Shown here: in pieces, positions 1-6,306 of the stretch
Numbering within the stretch: position 1 is the stretch's first letter
How the letters are laid out: each line of letters starts with the position of its first letter
Assembly: GCA_031273665.1 (NCBI GenBank)
Contig: JAISRK010000059.1
Location: 1 to 8,384 of the forward strand
Source: Holosporales bacterium
Lineage (GTDB): Bacteria; Pseudomonadota; Alphaproteobacteria; UBA3830; JAIRMZ01
Direction of reading: 5' to 3'
Length of the DNA stretch: 8,384 nt
The notes under the pieces: generated by a model
Told to the model about the DNA's origin: nothing
Seen by the model: only the letters and a program-made list of their open reading frames with translations
Database searches by the model: none
Program-made: the position numbers and the translations under genes

Positions 1-1178
1 GGCGTCCGTGACGCATCTAACCGAAAAAATGGCCTAAAAACGTTTTGCCTATGGTGTTCTGGAATGCCAGGACCGTCGTCTTCTATCCGCAACTCAATAT
101 CTTCTTGCTGCACAAGACGAATGTGGACGTTATGCGCATAGCGTTGGCAATTAGAAATGATGTTTGCAACAAGGCGCCGAAATGCCTGTGGGCGCACTGT
201 ACTCACGATACGATCGTCTAACGCAAATGTACAACACAGTTCTGGCATAAAATATCGCCGCGCAACCTCTCGAATCACGGGAGCCAAGGCCACCCGCTCC
301 ATTGTCTCCAAGCGCTCTCCACGCACATATTCCAGAAAATGCGTGACCATAGTGTCCATTTCCGCTAAATCATGTTTCAGCGCCAAGACGCTAGTGTTCT
401 CCGGCATTAGTTCTAAGTGGAGCCGCATACGCGTCAATGGCGTGCGGAGGTCATGCGAGACGCCCGCCAGCATCTCGGTCCGTTGCTCGATATAGCGCTT
501 GATCCGCGCCTGCATAACATTGAATGCCTCTCCTGCCTTGCGCACTTCCAATGCGCCACTGGGAACAAGAGGATCAAACGCACTGTCCCGGCCAAATTGC
601 TCTGCCGCTTGGGCGAGTTTCTTAATAGGGCGAATTTGATTGCGCATGAAGAGCCAAGCAATCAATGTAAACAAGCTCGACGTCCCCAACGACCACATGA
701 TGAAGATGTCACTCGTCCGACTGGTAAATCGTCTCTTAGGCACTGAAAATTCGAGTGTTTCTCTCCCTGAGACGACATGGACAAGGAAGTGATGCTTGGA
801 TTCTGTCAAAAGATACGCGTCCGTTAAGCGCCCCTGCAACGCTTCATCAAACATCACACCGGCCGCAGAGGAAAAGGGAATCGCTTGACTTGCTGGTAAT
901 ACATTGGCCGGAAGTCTGGTCAACGCTAATTCACAATGCGCGGCTTCGTGCTGAATCAGCTCCACAAACTTAGGCATATGCCGCGCTAACGAAACAATAG
1001 TAGCAATTTCTTCGGCTTTAAAAATAGCCACTTGCCGAGTCACGGACTCCAAGTGGCGATCGAAAAAGACAAATGCCGAAATGGCTTGGATCAGTACAAT
1101 CGGCATCACTACAATTAGTAGAGAACGCCTATAGAGAGTTTGCGGTAGTTGTTTTTTTAAAAACTGTATCAGTCGCAT
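1..1178 (-). CDS. EnvZ-like sensor histidine kinase (C-terminus beyond left edge)
   Basis: Membrane sensor kinase of a two-component system; 392 residues are visible and the frame is still open at the window edge. Seen: a basic N-terminus, a first membrane helix at about 20-39, a periplasmic sensor stretch at about 41-154, and a second helix at about 157-178. A HAMP linker follows (starting near IRPIKKLA, 182-189), then the phosphoacceptor motif SHDLRTPLTRMRL with His242, an N-box-like LVANIISNCQRYA with Asn343, DDGPGIP at 367-373 and RPFFRLD at 382-388. These are the EnvZ/OmpR-family kinase motifs; only the last glycine box and the end are missing. I chose the ATG at 1178 because the N-terminus then resembles EnvZ homologues; an in-frame ATG at 1271 lacks a Shine-Dalgarno. 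The AAGGAG before 1178 is about 17 bases away, too far to be ideal. No response regulator lies upstream, where a divergent thioesterase gene sits instead. The signal sensed is unknown. Confidence 0.93.
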   Translation of the reverse strand, partial: MRLIQFLKKQLPQTLYRRSLLIVVMPIVLIQAISAFVFFDRHLESVTRQVAIFKAEEIATIVSLARHMPKFVELIQHEAAHCELALTRLPANVLPASQAIPFSSAAGVMFDEALQGRLTDAYLLTESKHHFLVHVVSGRETLEFSVPKRRFTSRTSDIFIMWSLGTSSLFTLIAWLFMRNQIRPIKKLAQAAEQFGRDSAFDPLVPSGALEVRKAGEAFNVMQARIKRYIEQRTEMLAGVSHDLRTPLTRMRLHLELMPENTSVLALKHDLAEMDTMVTHFLEYVRGERLETMERVALAPVIREVARRYFMPELCCTFALDDRIVSTVRPQAFRRLVANIISNCQRYAHNVHIRLVQQEDIELRIEDDGPGIPEHHRQNVFRPFFRLDASRT

Positions 1179-1377
1179 CTTGGATGACTCACGCTCTCCT
1201 TGGTACCCTATAGAGACGGGTTCAAGAGCGCAAGACATCGCACAACGCTTGAAAACAAGCCATTTACGCATAATAAAAAGGACGAAACGATCGCCACCGT
1301 ACGTGGGAAGCGCCAAAAACTCCTTGCAAGAGAACGCGACTTCCCCGATCATTCACCAAAGGCATTGCGAAAGCGGA
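1179..1377. promoter_or_regulatory. Divergent intergenic region between kinase and thioesterase genes
   Basis: This gap must hold start signals for both flanking genes. It contains a perfect 5-bp inverted repeat, GCTTG-AAAA-CAAGC (1247-1260), and just to its right an AT-rich CATAATAA (1269-1276) that could serve as a -10 element. No convincing -35/-10 pair is visible in either direction: TTGAAA at 1249 is 16 bases from TAATAA, a poor match. The dyad could be an operator or chance. I see no tRNA or credible coding sequence here. Confidence 0.3.
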
Positions 1378-1776
1378 ATGACAATGGATTGGACACAACG
1401 GCTGCTGGTAACCCGCACTTTAGCGATGCCAGCGGACACAAACCCCCGAGGAGATATTTTCGGCGGATGGATCGTCTCGCTCATGGATATTTCCGTTGCC
1501 GCGATGTCGTCACGATTCGCCCGCGGGTTAACCGCAACGCGCGCAATCCGTAACGTCATTTTTGATAAACCTATCTTTGTCGGAGACGAACTGTCGGTCT
1601 ACGCTAAACTCACCACTGTTGGCAATACGTCTTTAACATTTGAAGTCGATGTCACCGTCCAACGCAGTGGACTAGATGAAGAGATCCCTGCTGTGCGTGG
1701 GACTTTTGTAATGGTCGCCCTTGATGATAACAGGCGTCCTCGACGCATAGATCGCTGTGACATCTCCAAATCGTGA
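1378..1776 (+). CDS. yciA: YciA-type acyl-CoA thioesterase (hotdog fold)
   Basis: Hydrolyses acyl-CoA to free acid and CoA in the cytoplasm; the family has broad chain-length range and is thought to recycle CoA or supply acids for membrane synthesis. The 132-residue product matches the usual YciA length. Seen: the diagnostic run LAMPADTNPRGDIFGGW at 15-31, then SLMDIS with the putative catalytic Asp37 at the start of the central hotdog helix, the strand region VGDELSVYAKL, and a C-terminal FVMVALD-DNRRPR segment. The frame is open back to 1180, but similarity begins only at this ATG. A second ATG at 1384 has a GCGGA six bases upstream and may be the true start, two residues shorter. It and the small gene at 3781 are the only plus-strand genes; it faces uvrC, with 98 bp between stop codons. 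The function is secure; the natural substrate is not. Confidence 0.93.
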   Translation: MTMDWTQRLLVTRTLAMPADTNPRGDIFGGWIVSLMDISVAAMSSRFARGLTATRAIRNVIFDKPIFVGDELSVYAKLTTVGNTSLTFEVDVTVQRSGLDEEIPAVRGTFVMVALDDNRRPRRIDRCDISKS

Positions 1777-1874
1777 GTCAAAATTCTCCATTGATGCCGC
1801 TCACGGTAAACATCTCATAGACCGCTGTGCACGACGAGGAATGACCAACTCACAGTTACTCGCCTTCTGCCCCC

Positions 1875-3719
1875 TTATGCGTTGTGTAAACACGTCCAAA
1901 TGGTCTCTGCCTGATGAGCCCCAATACCAGGAATGTGGGCCAGGTCCGATACAGAGGCCGCTTGTAGCGCTTTTAAGGAGCCGAAATGGCTGAGCAGGAC
2001 TTTTCGTCTCCGCGTACCGACACCGGGAATCTGATCAAGGAGAGAAGAACGCAAATTGTCAGTGCGCGCACGGCGATGTGCCGCAATCGCAAAGCGATGT
2101 GCTTCGTCGCGCAATCGTTGCAAAAAGAACAGTAGAGAGGCTTCTAATTGATCACCCATCAGCTCACAGTGATTTCCAAAAAAGAAGCGTTCTTTGCCAG
2201 CATTGCGGTGAGGACCTTTGGCAATAGCAATCACTGCTATAGAAGATGCGCATGGAAACGGTTTTAAAGCACAAACAGCCGCAGAGAGCTGTCCTTTCCC
2301 TCCATCAATGAGCAACAAATCTGGGGGACTGTCTGTTTCTACCTTTAAAAACCGCCGCTTCAACGTCTCTGCGAGCATCGCGCAATCGTCTTGTGCAGGA
2401 CTGGCAACAATGGGAAAGCGCCGATATCTTTTTGGCTGGAATCCCTGCATTGTTGTGACAATCTTCACGCCATATGGAAACTGCCCACGTAAATGGCTGT
2501 TATCGTACACTTCGATACTTTCCGGCACCTGGGGTAACGCAAAAACACGCGCTAATTGTTCAAACATCTCTGGAGCAAAAAGGTCGGTTGCCGTCTGTTC
2601 CGCAATGGCCTTTTGAGCGCGTTCTTGGCTTTGCGCCACCGCACGCGCTTTCTCTCCCCGTTGAGGGCAACTGACCGCAACAGGGTATCCGGCCACCGCA
2701 GAAAGGGCCTGTTGCAACGAGTGCAGAGTTACCATGGGAAGAGCACCAACCAACACACGCTTTGGCGGCGGAGAGGCTTTATATAAATGGATAAACAACG
2801 GTAACAATTCGTCCTCTGACAAATGAGCTTCTTGTTTATCAAAACAGTAGAACCTCTCTCCTTTGAAACAATCTTGTCGATACATAACGACAAACAGACC
2901 GACCGCCTTACCGTCGACATTGAACACTAGCACCACAATGTCTAAATCGTTGAAGCCCGCGCGATAGATCTCTTGACGCGTTAAAAGCGTCGCAATCGCT
3001 TGAATCTGGTCGCGATATCCCGCTGCCGCTTCATAGCGCAACTCCGTCGCCGCTTGTTGCATATGCGCCTCTAGCGTCTTCTGTAATGCGTACGATTTAC
3101 CCCCCAAAATGTCCATAACCGCTTGTACATGCTCTTGATAAGTCTCCTGCGAGATACGGCGCACACATGGCCCAGAACAACGCTTGATGTCAAAACGTAA
3201 ACACGGCCGGCGCCGATTAGCAAAGACTGCATCCGTACACGTACGTATTCTGAAAGCTTTTGCTATTTCCTCTATCATCATATCGACCACATGAGACGAC
3301 AAAAAAGGGCCGAAAGCCACACCCTGTGGTGGTATTCCTCTGTATTTCATCAACCGCGGGAAGGCGTGCTTCGACAACAACAAAGATGGGAAACTTCTGT
3401 CGTCTTTAAAGATCACATTAAAACGGGGTTTGTGTTCTCGAATAAGAGACGCCTCCAGCAGCAGCGCCTCTGTCTCGGTTTGTGTCGTCGTAACTACCAC
3501 TTCCACAATACCGCGCACAAGACGCTGAATGCGTGGCGCTAAAGTATCGAATTTTGCGTAACTCTGCAGGCGTCTCCGCACATTTTTTGCCTTGCCGATA
3601 TACAGAATTTCTTTGGAGTTACTCAGCATGCGATAAACGCCTGGTTGTGTGGGGAAGGCATGTATCTCTCGCTGAAAAGCGGAGTACCCATCAAAATGAA
3701 ATGTCTGCGTCGTAAACAT
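1875..3719 (-). CDS. uvrC: Excinuclease ABC subunit C (UvrC)
   Basis: Nuclease of the UvrABC nucleotide excision repair complex: bound to UvrB at a lesion, it cuts the damaged strand on both sides. The 614-residue length is normal. Seen, numbered from this start: an N-terminal GIY-YIG nuclease (PGVYRML at 26-32, YIGKAKN at 40-46); four cysteines (161, 173, 181, 185) in the CT...RRPCLRFDIKRCSGPC pattern that binds an iron-sulfur cluster in UvrC; a UVR motif near 209-243 for UvrB contact; an RNase-H-like nuclease with EVYDNSH (Asp406), DD at 444-445, LIDGGKGQ (Asp472) and DEAHRFAIAAHR (His541); and two helix-hairpin-helix units at about 561-609 (IPGVG, IPGIG). The ATG at 3719 is chosen because AAAGG lies five bases upstream; the frame also allows a TTG at 3758 with no binding site. 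Many alphaproteobacteria have pgsA downstream; here the neighbour is the convergent thioesterase gene. All key residues appear intact. Confidence 0.97.
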   Translation of the reverse strand: MFTTQTFHFDGYSAFQREIHAFPTQPGVYRMLSNSKEILYIGKAKNVRRRLQSYAKFDTLAPRIQRLVRGIVEVVVTTTQTETEALLLEASLIREHKPRFNVIFKDDRSFPSLLLSKHAFPRLMKYRGIPPQGVAFGPFLSSHVVDMMIEEIAKAFRIRTCTDAVFANRRRPCLRFDIKRCSGPCVRRISQETYQEHVQAVMDILGGKSYALQKTLEAHMQQAATELRYEAAAGYRDQIQAIATLLTRQEIYRAGFNDLDIVVLVFNVDGKAVGLFVVMYRQDCFKGERFYCFDKQEAHLSEDELLPLFIHLYKASPPPKRVLVGALPMVTLHSLQQALSAVAGYPVAVSCPQRGEKARAVAQSQERAQKAIAEQTATDLFAPEMFEQLARVFALPQVPESIEVYDNSHLRGQFPYGVKIVTTMQGFQPKRYRRFPIVASPAQDDCAMLAETLKRRFLKVETDSPPDLLLIDGGKGQLSAAVCALKPFPCASSIAVIAIAKGPHRNAGKERFFFGNHCELMGDQLEASLLFFLQRLRDEAHRFAIAAHRRARTDNLRSSLLDQIPGVGTRRRKVLLSHFGSLKALQAASVSDLAHIPGIGAHQAETIWTCLHNA

Positions 3720-3724
3720 CTTTA

Positions 3725-3729
3725 CCTTT
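3725..3729 (-). promoter_or_regulatory. uvrC: Ribosome binding site deciding the uvrC start
   Basis: On the minus strand the sequence reads AAAGG-TAAAG-ATG, a Shine-Dalgarno core five bases before the ATG at 3719. This supports that codon over the in-frame TTG at 3758. Confidence 0.6.
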
Positions 3730-3768
3730 TCGTAACAATTTTCTTCATATGCTAACAAAAAAGGTCAA

Positions 3769-3774
3769 AAGGAG
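3769..3774 (+). promoter_or_regulatory. Strong Shine-Dalgarno for the small membrane peptide gene
   Basis: AAAAGGAG ends six bases before the ATG at 3781 (AAGGAG-CGTACA-ATG). It is the best ribosome binding site in the window and the main evidence that the 39-codon frame after it is translated. No clear promoter can be seen in the 61-bp gap to uvrC, so transcription may begin inside the 5' end of uvrC. Confidence 0.6.
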
Positions 3775-3780
3775 CGTACA

Positions 3781-3900
3781 ATGCATCATCCCAAAAGGAG
3801 AAATTCTCATCAAGAATACGTTATGGCTATTGAGTGCCTGCTGATTGCCGGACTTTTTACCATCGTTACAATGGCGGGACTGCATATTTTGAGATCGTAA
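3781..3900 (+). CDS. Small single-span membrane peptide, unknown function (39 aa)
   Basis: I do not recognise a family. The frame encodes a basic, His-rich N-terminus (MHHPKRRNSHQEYV), then one hydrophobic stretch from about 16 to 36 (AIECLLIAGLFTIVTMAGLHI), and ends in LRS and a TAA stop. By the positive-inside rule the N-terminus would lie in the cytoplasm. An AAGGAG six bases before the ATG is close to ideal, which is unlikely for a chance frame. The gene is divergent from uvrC (61-bp gap) and convergent with the HMG-CoA synthase gene (18-bp gap). Its size and shape resemble accessory subunits or regulators of larger membrane complexes, such as the CydX or AcrZ type, but no sequence motif ties it to any of them. 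It is short enough for routine gene callers to drop. Reality as a gene is likely; function is open. Confidence 0.6.
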   Translation: MHHPKRRNSHQEYVMAIECLLIAGLFTIVTMAGLHILRS

Positions 3901-3919
3901 ATACATTAGTCAATGTATT
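3900..3919. terminator. Perfect 8-bp dyad between convergent genes, possible bidirectional terminator
   Basis: AATACATT-AGTC-AATGTATT forms an 8-bp stem with a 4-base loop, filling the gap between the TAA of the small peptide gene and the TGA of the synthase gene and touching both stop codons. Position and symmetry suit a shared terminator. The stem has only one G-C pair and no T tract follows on either strand, so intrinsic termination would be weak. Confidence 0.35.
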
Positions 3920-5127
3920 CACGAAACGAGCCGCACTTGCGTGCATGACTCTGTATTACAAAGGGTCAGACGATAGTGGCGCTGATGGTCTTTCACCCCT
4001 AAAAAGCATAAAGGACCGGTATAATACCGCACTTCTGGAACGCATACAGGATCGCGAGATTGTGTGTAAAACGCTTCATACTCTGATACAGTGAGCAAGG
4101 CGCGTTGTGCGATCGCCGCTGTGTGTGCTTCCGCAAACAAGACGTTTTGGTACCCAGGAGCTAACACCCCTGTGAAAAACTCCGCCACACATCCAGACCC
4201 ATAAGAGAAAAGCCCCACGCGCGCACCGGCCAGATCTTGCGCTGTGTTCTCCAGCAAAGAGAGCAGACTGATATATAAAGATGCTGTATAGCAATTGCCC
4301 AAACGGCGCCCATAGAGCACCGCAGACGGTAAAAAAGCGGGGAGATATTGCCCGCCCCTCTGGATACTGCGCGCGATTTCTGTATGCCGCGCAAATGCTT
4401 TCTCGGCCATTTTCGTAAAGGGCGTGTGGTAACACATAAAATCTATTTGACCGACAGAACCTCCTCCGTTGCACTGGAAGTCTGCCCATGTTTTGCTTAA
4501 AGCCTCGAGATATGCGAGGGCAGAATAACGGCCGTTCACGCAAGCCGCATCTTGTCCATTCGGACGCCAAAAATCCATAATGTGGCGGGTATACACGCCC
4601 GTCGTCGTCTCCACCACAAGAACGCGCGGATTAGCCGAAACGACCAAAGCCACGGCACCACATCCTTGTGTGGGTTCTCCGCTGGTATTCAGACCATAGC
4701 GCGCAATATCAGAGGCGATGATCAGTGCTTGAGCCGCTGGATTCTGCCGCACAAATGCCGTCGCTATGTGCAACGCCGCCGTCGCGCTGTAACAGGCCTG
4801 CTTCAATTCTACCACCCGACACGAGGGATTTAATCCCAGAAAATGGTGGATATAAATGCCGGCAGATTTAGACTGATCGACGCTGGATTCCGTTGCAAAT
4901 AACACAAGCCGAATGGTCGTTGGGTCGGAGACGTGTTCAAGGGCTCGCAGACCAGCTTCAACTCCCATCGTCACTACGTCTTCTTGAGGGGAGGCAACCG
5001 ACATAAAGTCTTGTCCAAGCCCAGTGGTATACTTGCGTGGATCTACACTACGCGCAACCGCTAAAAAGCGTAAATCCAAGGCATAATGGCCTGTGGCCAT
5101 GGCAGCGATATCTATTCCGACATTCAT
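3919..5127 (-). CDS. mvaS: Hydroxymethylglutaryl-CoA synthase
   Basis: Condenses acetyl-CoA with acetoacetyl-CoA to give HMG-CoA, the first dedicated step of the mevalonate route to isoprenoids. The 402 residues fit the bacterial MvaS type. Seen: N-terminal MNVGIDI; VDPRKYTTGLGQ at 28-39; LFATESSVD with the putative general base Glu80; LKQACYSATAAL with nucleophile Cys112; ARYGLNTSGEPTQGCGAVA at 142-160; DFWRPNG at 185-191; CYHTPFTKM with His234; NCYTASLYISLLSLLEN and GLFSYGSGCVAEFF towards the end. The Glu/Cys/His triad is complete, and the CHxPF-like and GEPTQG contexts separate it from KAS III-type enzymes. Its ATG overlaps the TGA of the reductase gene by four bases (ATGA), so the two are probably co-transcribed and translationally coupled. 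No other mevalonate gene follows. Mevalonate enzymes are uncommon in Alphaproteobacteria, so an origin by transfer is likely but untested. Confidence 0.95.
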   Translation of the reverse strand: MNVGIDIAAMATGHYALDLRFLAVARSVDPRKYTTGLGQDFMSVASPQEDVVTMGVEAGLRALEHVSDPTTIRLVLFATESSVDQSKSAGIYIHHFLGLNPSCRVVELKQACYSATAALHIATAFVRQNPAAQALIIASDIARYGLNTSGEPTQGCGAVALVVSANPRVLVVETTTGVYTRHIMDFWRPNGQDAACVNGRYSALAYLEALSKTWADFQCNGGGSVGQIDFMCYHTPFTKMAEKAFARHTEIARSIQRGGQYLPAFLPSAVLYGRRLGNCYTASLYISLLSLLENTAQDLAGARVGLFSYGSGCVAEFFTGVLAPGYQNVLFAEAHTAAIAQRALLTVSEYEAFYTQSRDPVCVPEVRYYTGPLCFLGVKDHQRHYRLTLCNTESCTQVRLVS

Positions 5128-6179
5128 GCGAGCGTCCGTCGCGGAGCACGCTCAAGTCGCAGGTGAGCACGCATCAACTCGCCCGGATTTGTTTGAGCAG
5201 CGAGCAAAGATAATTCGCCACAGGCAACGGCGCCCGCCACGATAGCAGCCAAACGACGCGCGCTTCGTCCTGGTGCCGCTGACTGCGGCAGGCAACGCAG
5301 AGCAGCAAGGTTCTTTTGAACAAAAGGGAGGTCTTTCCCGTGCCCGACGGTTCCGACGATGATGTTGGACACTGTCACAGAAAAATACAAATCTGCTCCT
5401 CGTTGTTCTACATACGTGATGCCTTGCGATCCCTCGACGATATTGGCACAGTCTTGGCCCGTTGCTAAGTAAATAGCAAGCAACATATTCGCAAAATGCG
5501 CGTTTGCGCTTCTAATGCTTCCAGCGAGAACACTGCCCACAAAATTCTTCTTGAAGTTTAAACTGACCATTTGTTCGGGTGTTGTCTTCAGCACTCTCTT
5601 GCAAAGAGAAGCGGGAATCGTTGATTCTGCCACAACCGTTTTACCACGCTTTAACAGCCCATTCACCGCAGACACTTTTTTGTCTGTGCAGACATTGCCA
5701 GACACCGAAACATAACGTAAAAAAGCAAACATTGTTAAAAGCCAGTTTAACAACGCCTCCGCCGCTTTTGTCACCATATTGTGTCCCGCAGCGTCTCCTG
5801 TCGTCATCTCAAAGCGTAAAAACAGCAGAGAACCCACAATTTCAGAATGTATGTCCTGCAGACAGATAAAACGCCCTGTTTGTGCCACAACCTCTTCCAT
5901 CTGCGCACGATATTGTGGCAACTGCTCCACCAAATTCCTTAAATCCTCTGCACTATCTGCTTCACAGATAACAGAGCGTGTCATGCCGTCGTGAAGCACA
6001 GCAACATACACCCCCCCCGCAGCAGATAAAACGCGGGCACCACGGCCTATAGACGCCCATAACGGGGTTTCATAAGTTGCCAGCGGAAGCAATACATCTT
6101 CTACGAGTTCAGGGCCGACGATCTTTAACGGCCCAACAGAATGCATGGGAATAGAAGCACAATCCAAGTTATCCATCAT
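5124..6179 (-). CDS. hmgA: Hydroxymethylglutaryl-CoA reductase, class-I-like
   Basis: Reduces HMG-CoA to mevalonate with two equivalents of NAD(P)H, using the product of the downstream synthase gene. The 351-residue protein has no membrane domain. Seen: IPMHSVGPLKI at 10-20 (substrate-binding start); LATYETPLWAS with the likely catalytic Glu37, where classic class I enzymes read TTEG; RFEMTTGDAAGHNM at 122-135 (cofactor); CTDKKVSAVN at 164-173 with the catalytic lysine (167 or 168); RGKTVVAE; IRSANAHFANM; ATGQDCANIVEGSQG with Asp243; TVGHGKDL; and a C-terminal ELMRAHLRLER with His339, the expected general acid. TGDA, TDKK and GQD mark class I chemistry; as I recall, the ETPLW and LRLER variants resemble Coxiella/Legionella-type enzymes. 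Start: no in-frame ATG, GTG or TTG lies between an upstream in-frame TGA and 6179, and a second ATG follows at once; no good Shine-Dalgarno is visible. It is the first gene of a two-gene operon with mvaS. Confidence 0.95.
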   Translation of the reverse strand: MMDNLDCASIPMHSVGPLKIVGPELVEDVLLPLATYETPLWASIGRGARVLSAAGGVYVAVLHDGMTRSVICEADSAEDLRNLVEQLPQYRAQMEEVVAQTGRFICLQDIHSEIVGSLLFLRFEMTTGDAAGHNMVTKAAEALLNWLLTMFAFLRYVSVSGNVCTDKKVSAVNGLLKRGKTVVAESTIPASLCKRVLKTTPEQMVSLNFKKNFVGSVLAGSIRSANAHFANMLLAIYLATGQDCANIVEGSQGITYVEQRGADLYFSVTVSNIIVGTVGHGKDLPFVQKNLAALRCLPQSAAPGRSARRLAAIVAGAVACGELSLLAAQTNPGELMRAHLRLERAPRRTLA

Positions 6180-6207
6180 ATTGTCGGTCAGACTTGACGC
6201 TGCACTC

Positions 6208-6228
6208 AGAAAAACCCTCAGGGTTTCT
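6208..6228 (-). terminator. Possible weak terminator after the phasin gene
   Basis: On the minus strand AAACCC-TGA-GGGTTT forms a 6-bp stem (6212-6226) and runs into TTCT, extendable past a TT bulge. It lies about 80 bases after the phasin stop and about 33 before the reductase start. It could end phasin transcription or sit in the reductase leader. The T tract is short, so this is tentative. Confidence 0.35.
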
Positions 6229-6237
6229 CAACAGTGG

Positions 6238-6266
6238 ATGGTAACAAACAAGGCCCCTCTGTTCAA
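6238..6266 (-). promoter_or_regulatory. Candidate promoter for the reductase-synthase operon
   Basis: Read on the minus strand, TTGAAC (6266-6261) and TACCAT (6243-6238) are 17 bases apart, each matching four of six positions of the sigma-70 consensus. Transcription from here would place the 6212-6226 hairpin in the mRNA leader. The match is modest and unsupported by other evidence. Confidence 0.25.
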
Positions 6267-6306
6267 TGTGGTTTTTCGTGTTTTAGGGCGATGACACCAG
6301 AGTGTT

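Noticed and set aside
1220..1232. GGTTCAAG resembling a tRNA T-loop
   Set aside because: No flanking complementary T-stem, anticodon arm or acceptor stem can be found around it.
1179..1271. Upstream in-frame ATG at 1271 for the sensor kinase
   Set aside because: It has no Shine-Dalgarno, and the added 31 residues do not resemble EnvZ N-termini, which start close to the basic segment at 1178.
1180..1377. Plus-strand N-terminal extension of the thioesterase to 198 residues
   Set aside because: The extra 66 residues are low-complexity, basic and unlike YciA; family similarity begins at the ATG at 1378, which gives the normal length.
1857..1993. Short plus-strand frame starting in the yciA-uvrC gap with AGGA before an ATG (1841)
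   Set aside because: Nearly all of it lies antisense to the conserved C-terminal helix-hairpin-helix part of uvrC, and its product has no recognisable features.
2218..2786. Several plus-strand frames antisense to uvrC
   Set aside because: They overlap each other and conserved uvrC coding sequence, and their products show no recognisable domain.
3720..3758. TTG start at 3758 for uvrC
   Set aside because: No ribosome binding site precedes it, whereas the ATG at 3719 has AAAGG five bases upstream and gives a standard-length protein.
4076..4570. 164-codon minus-strand frame inside the synthase gene
   Set aside because: It is an out-of-frame shadow of strongly conserved HMG-CoA synthase coding sequence; its product is compositionally random.
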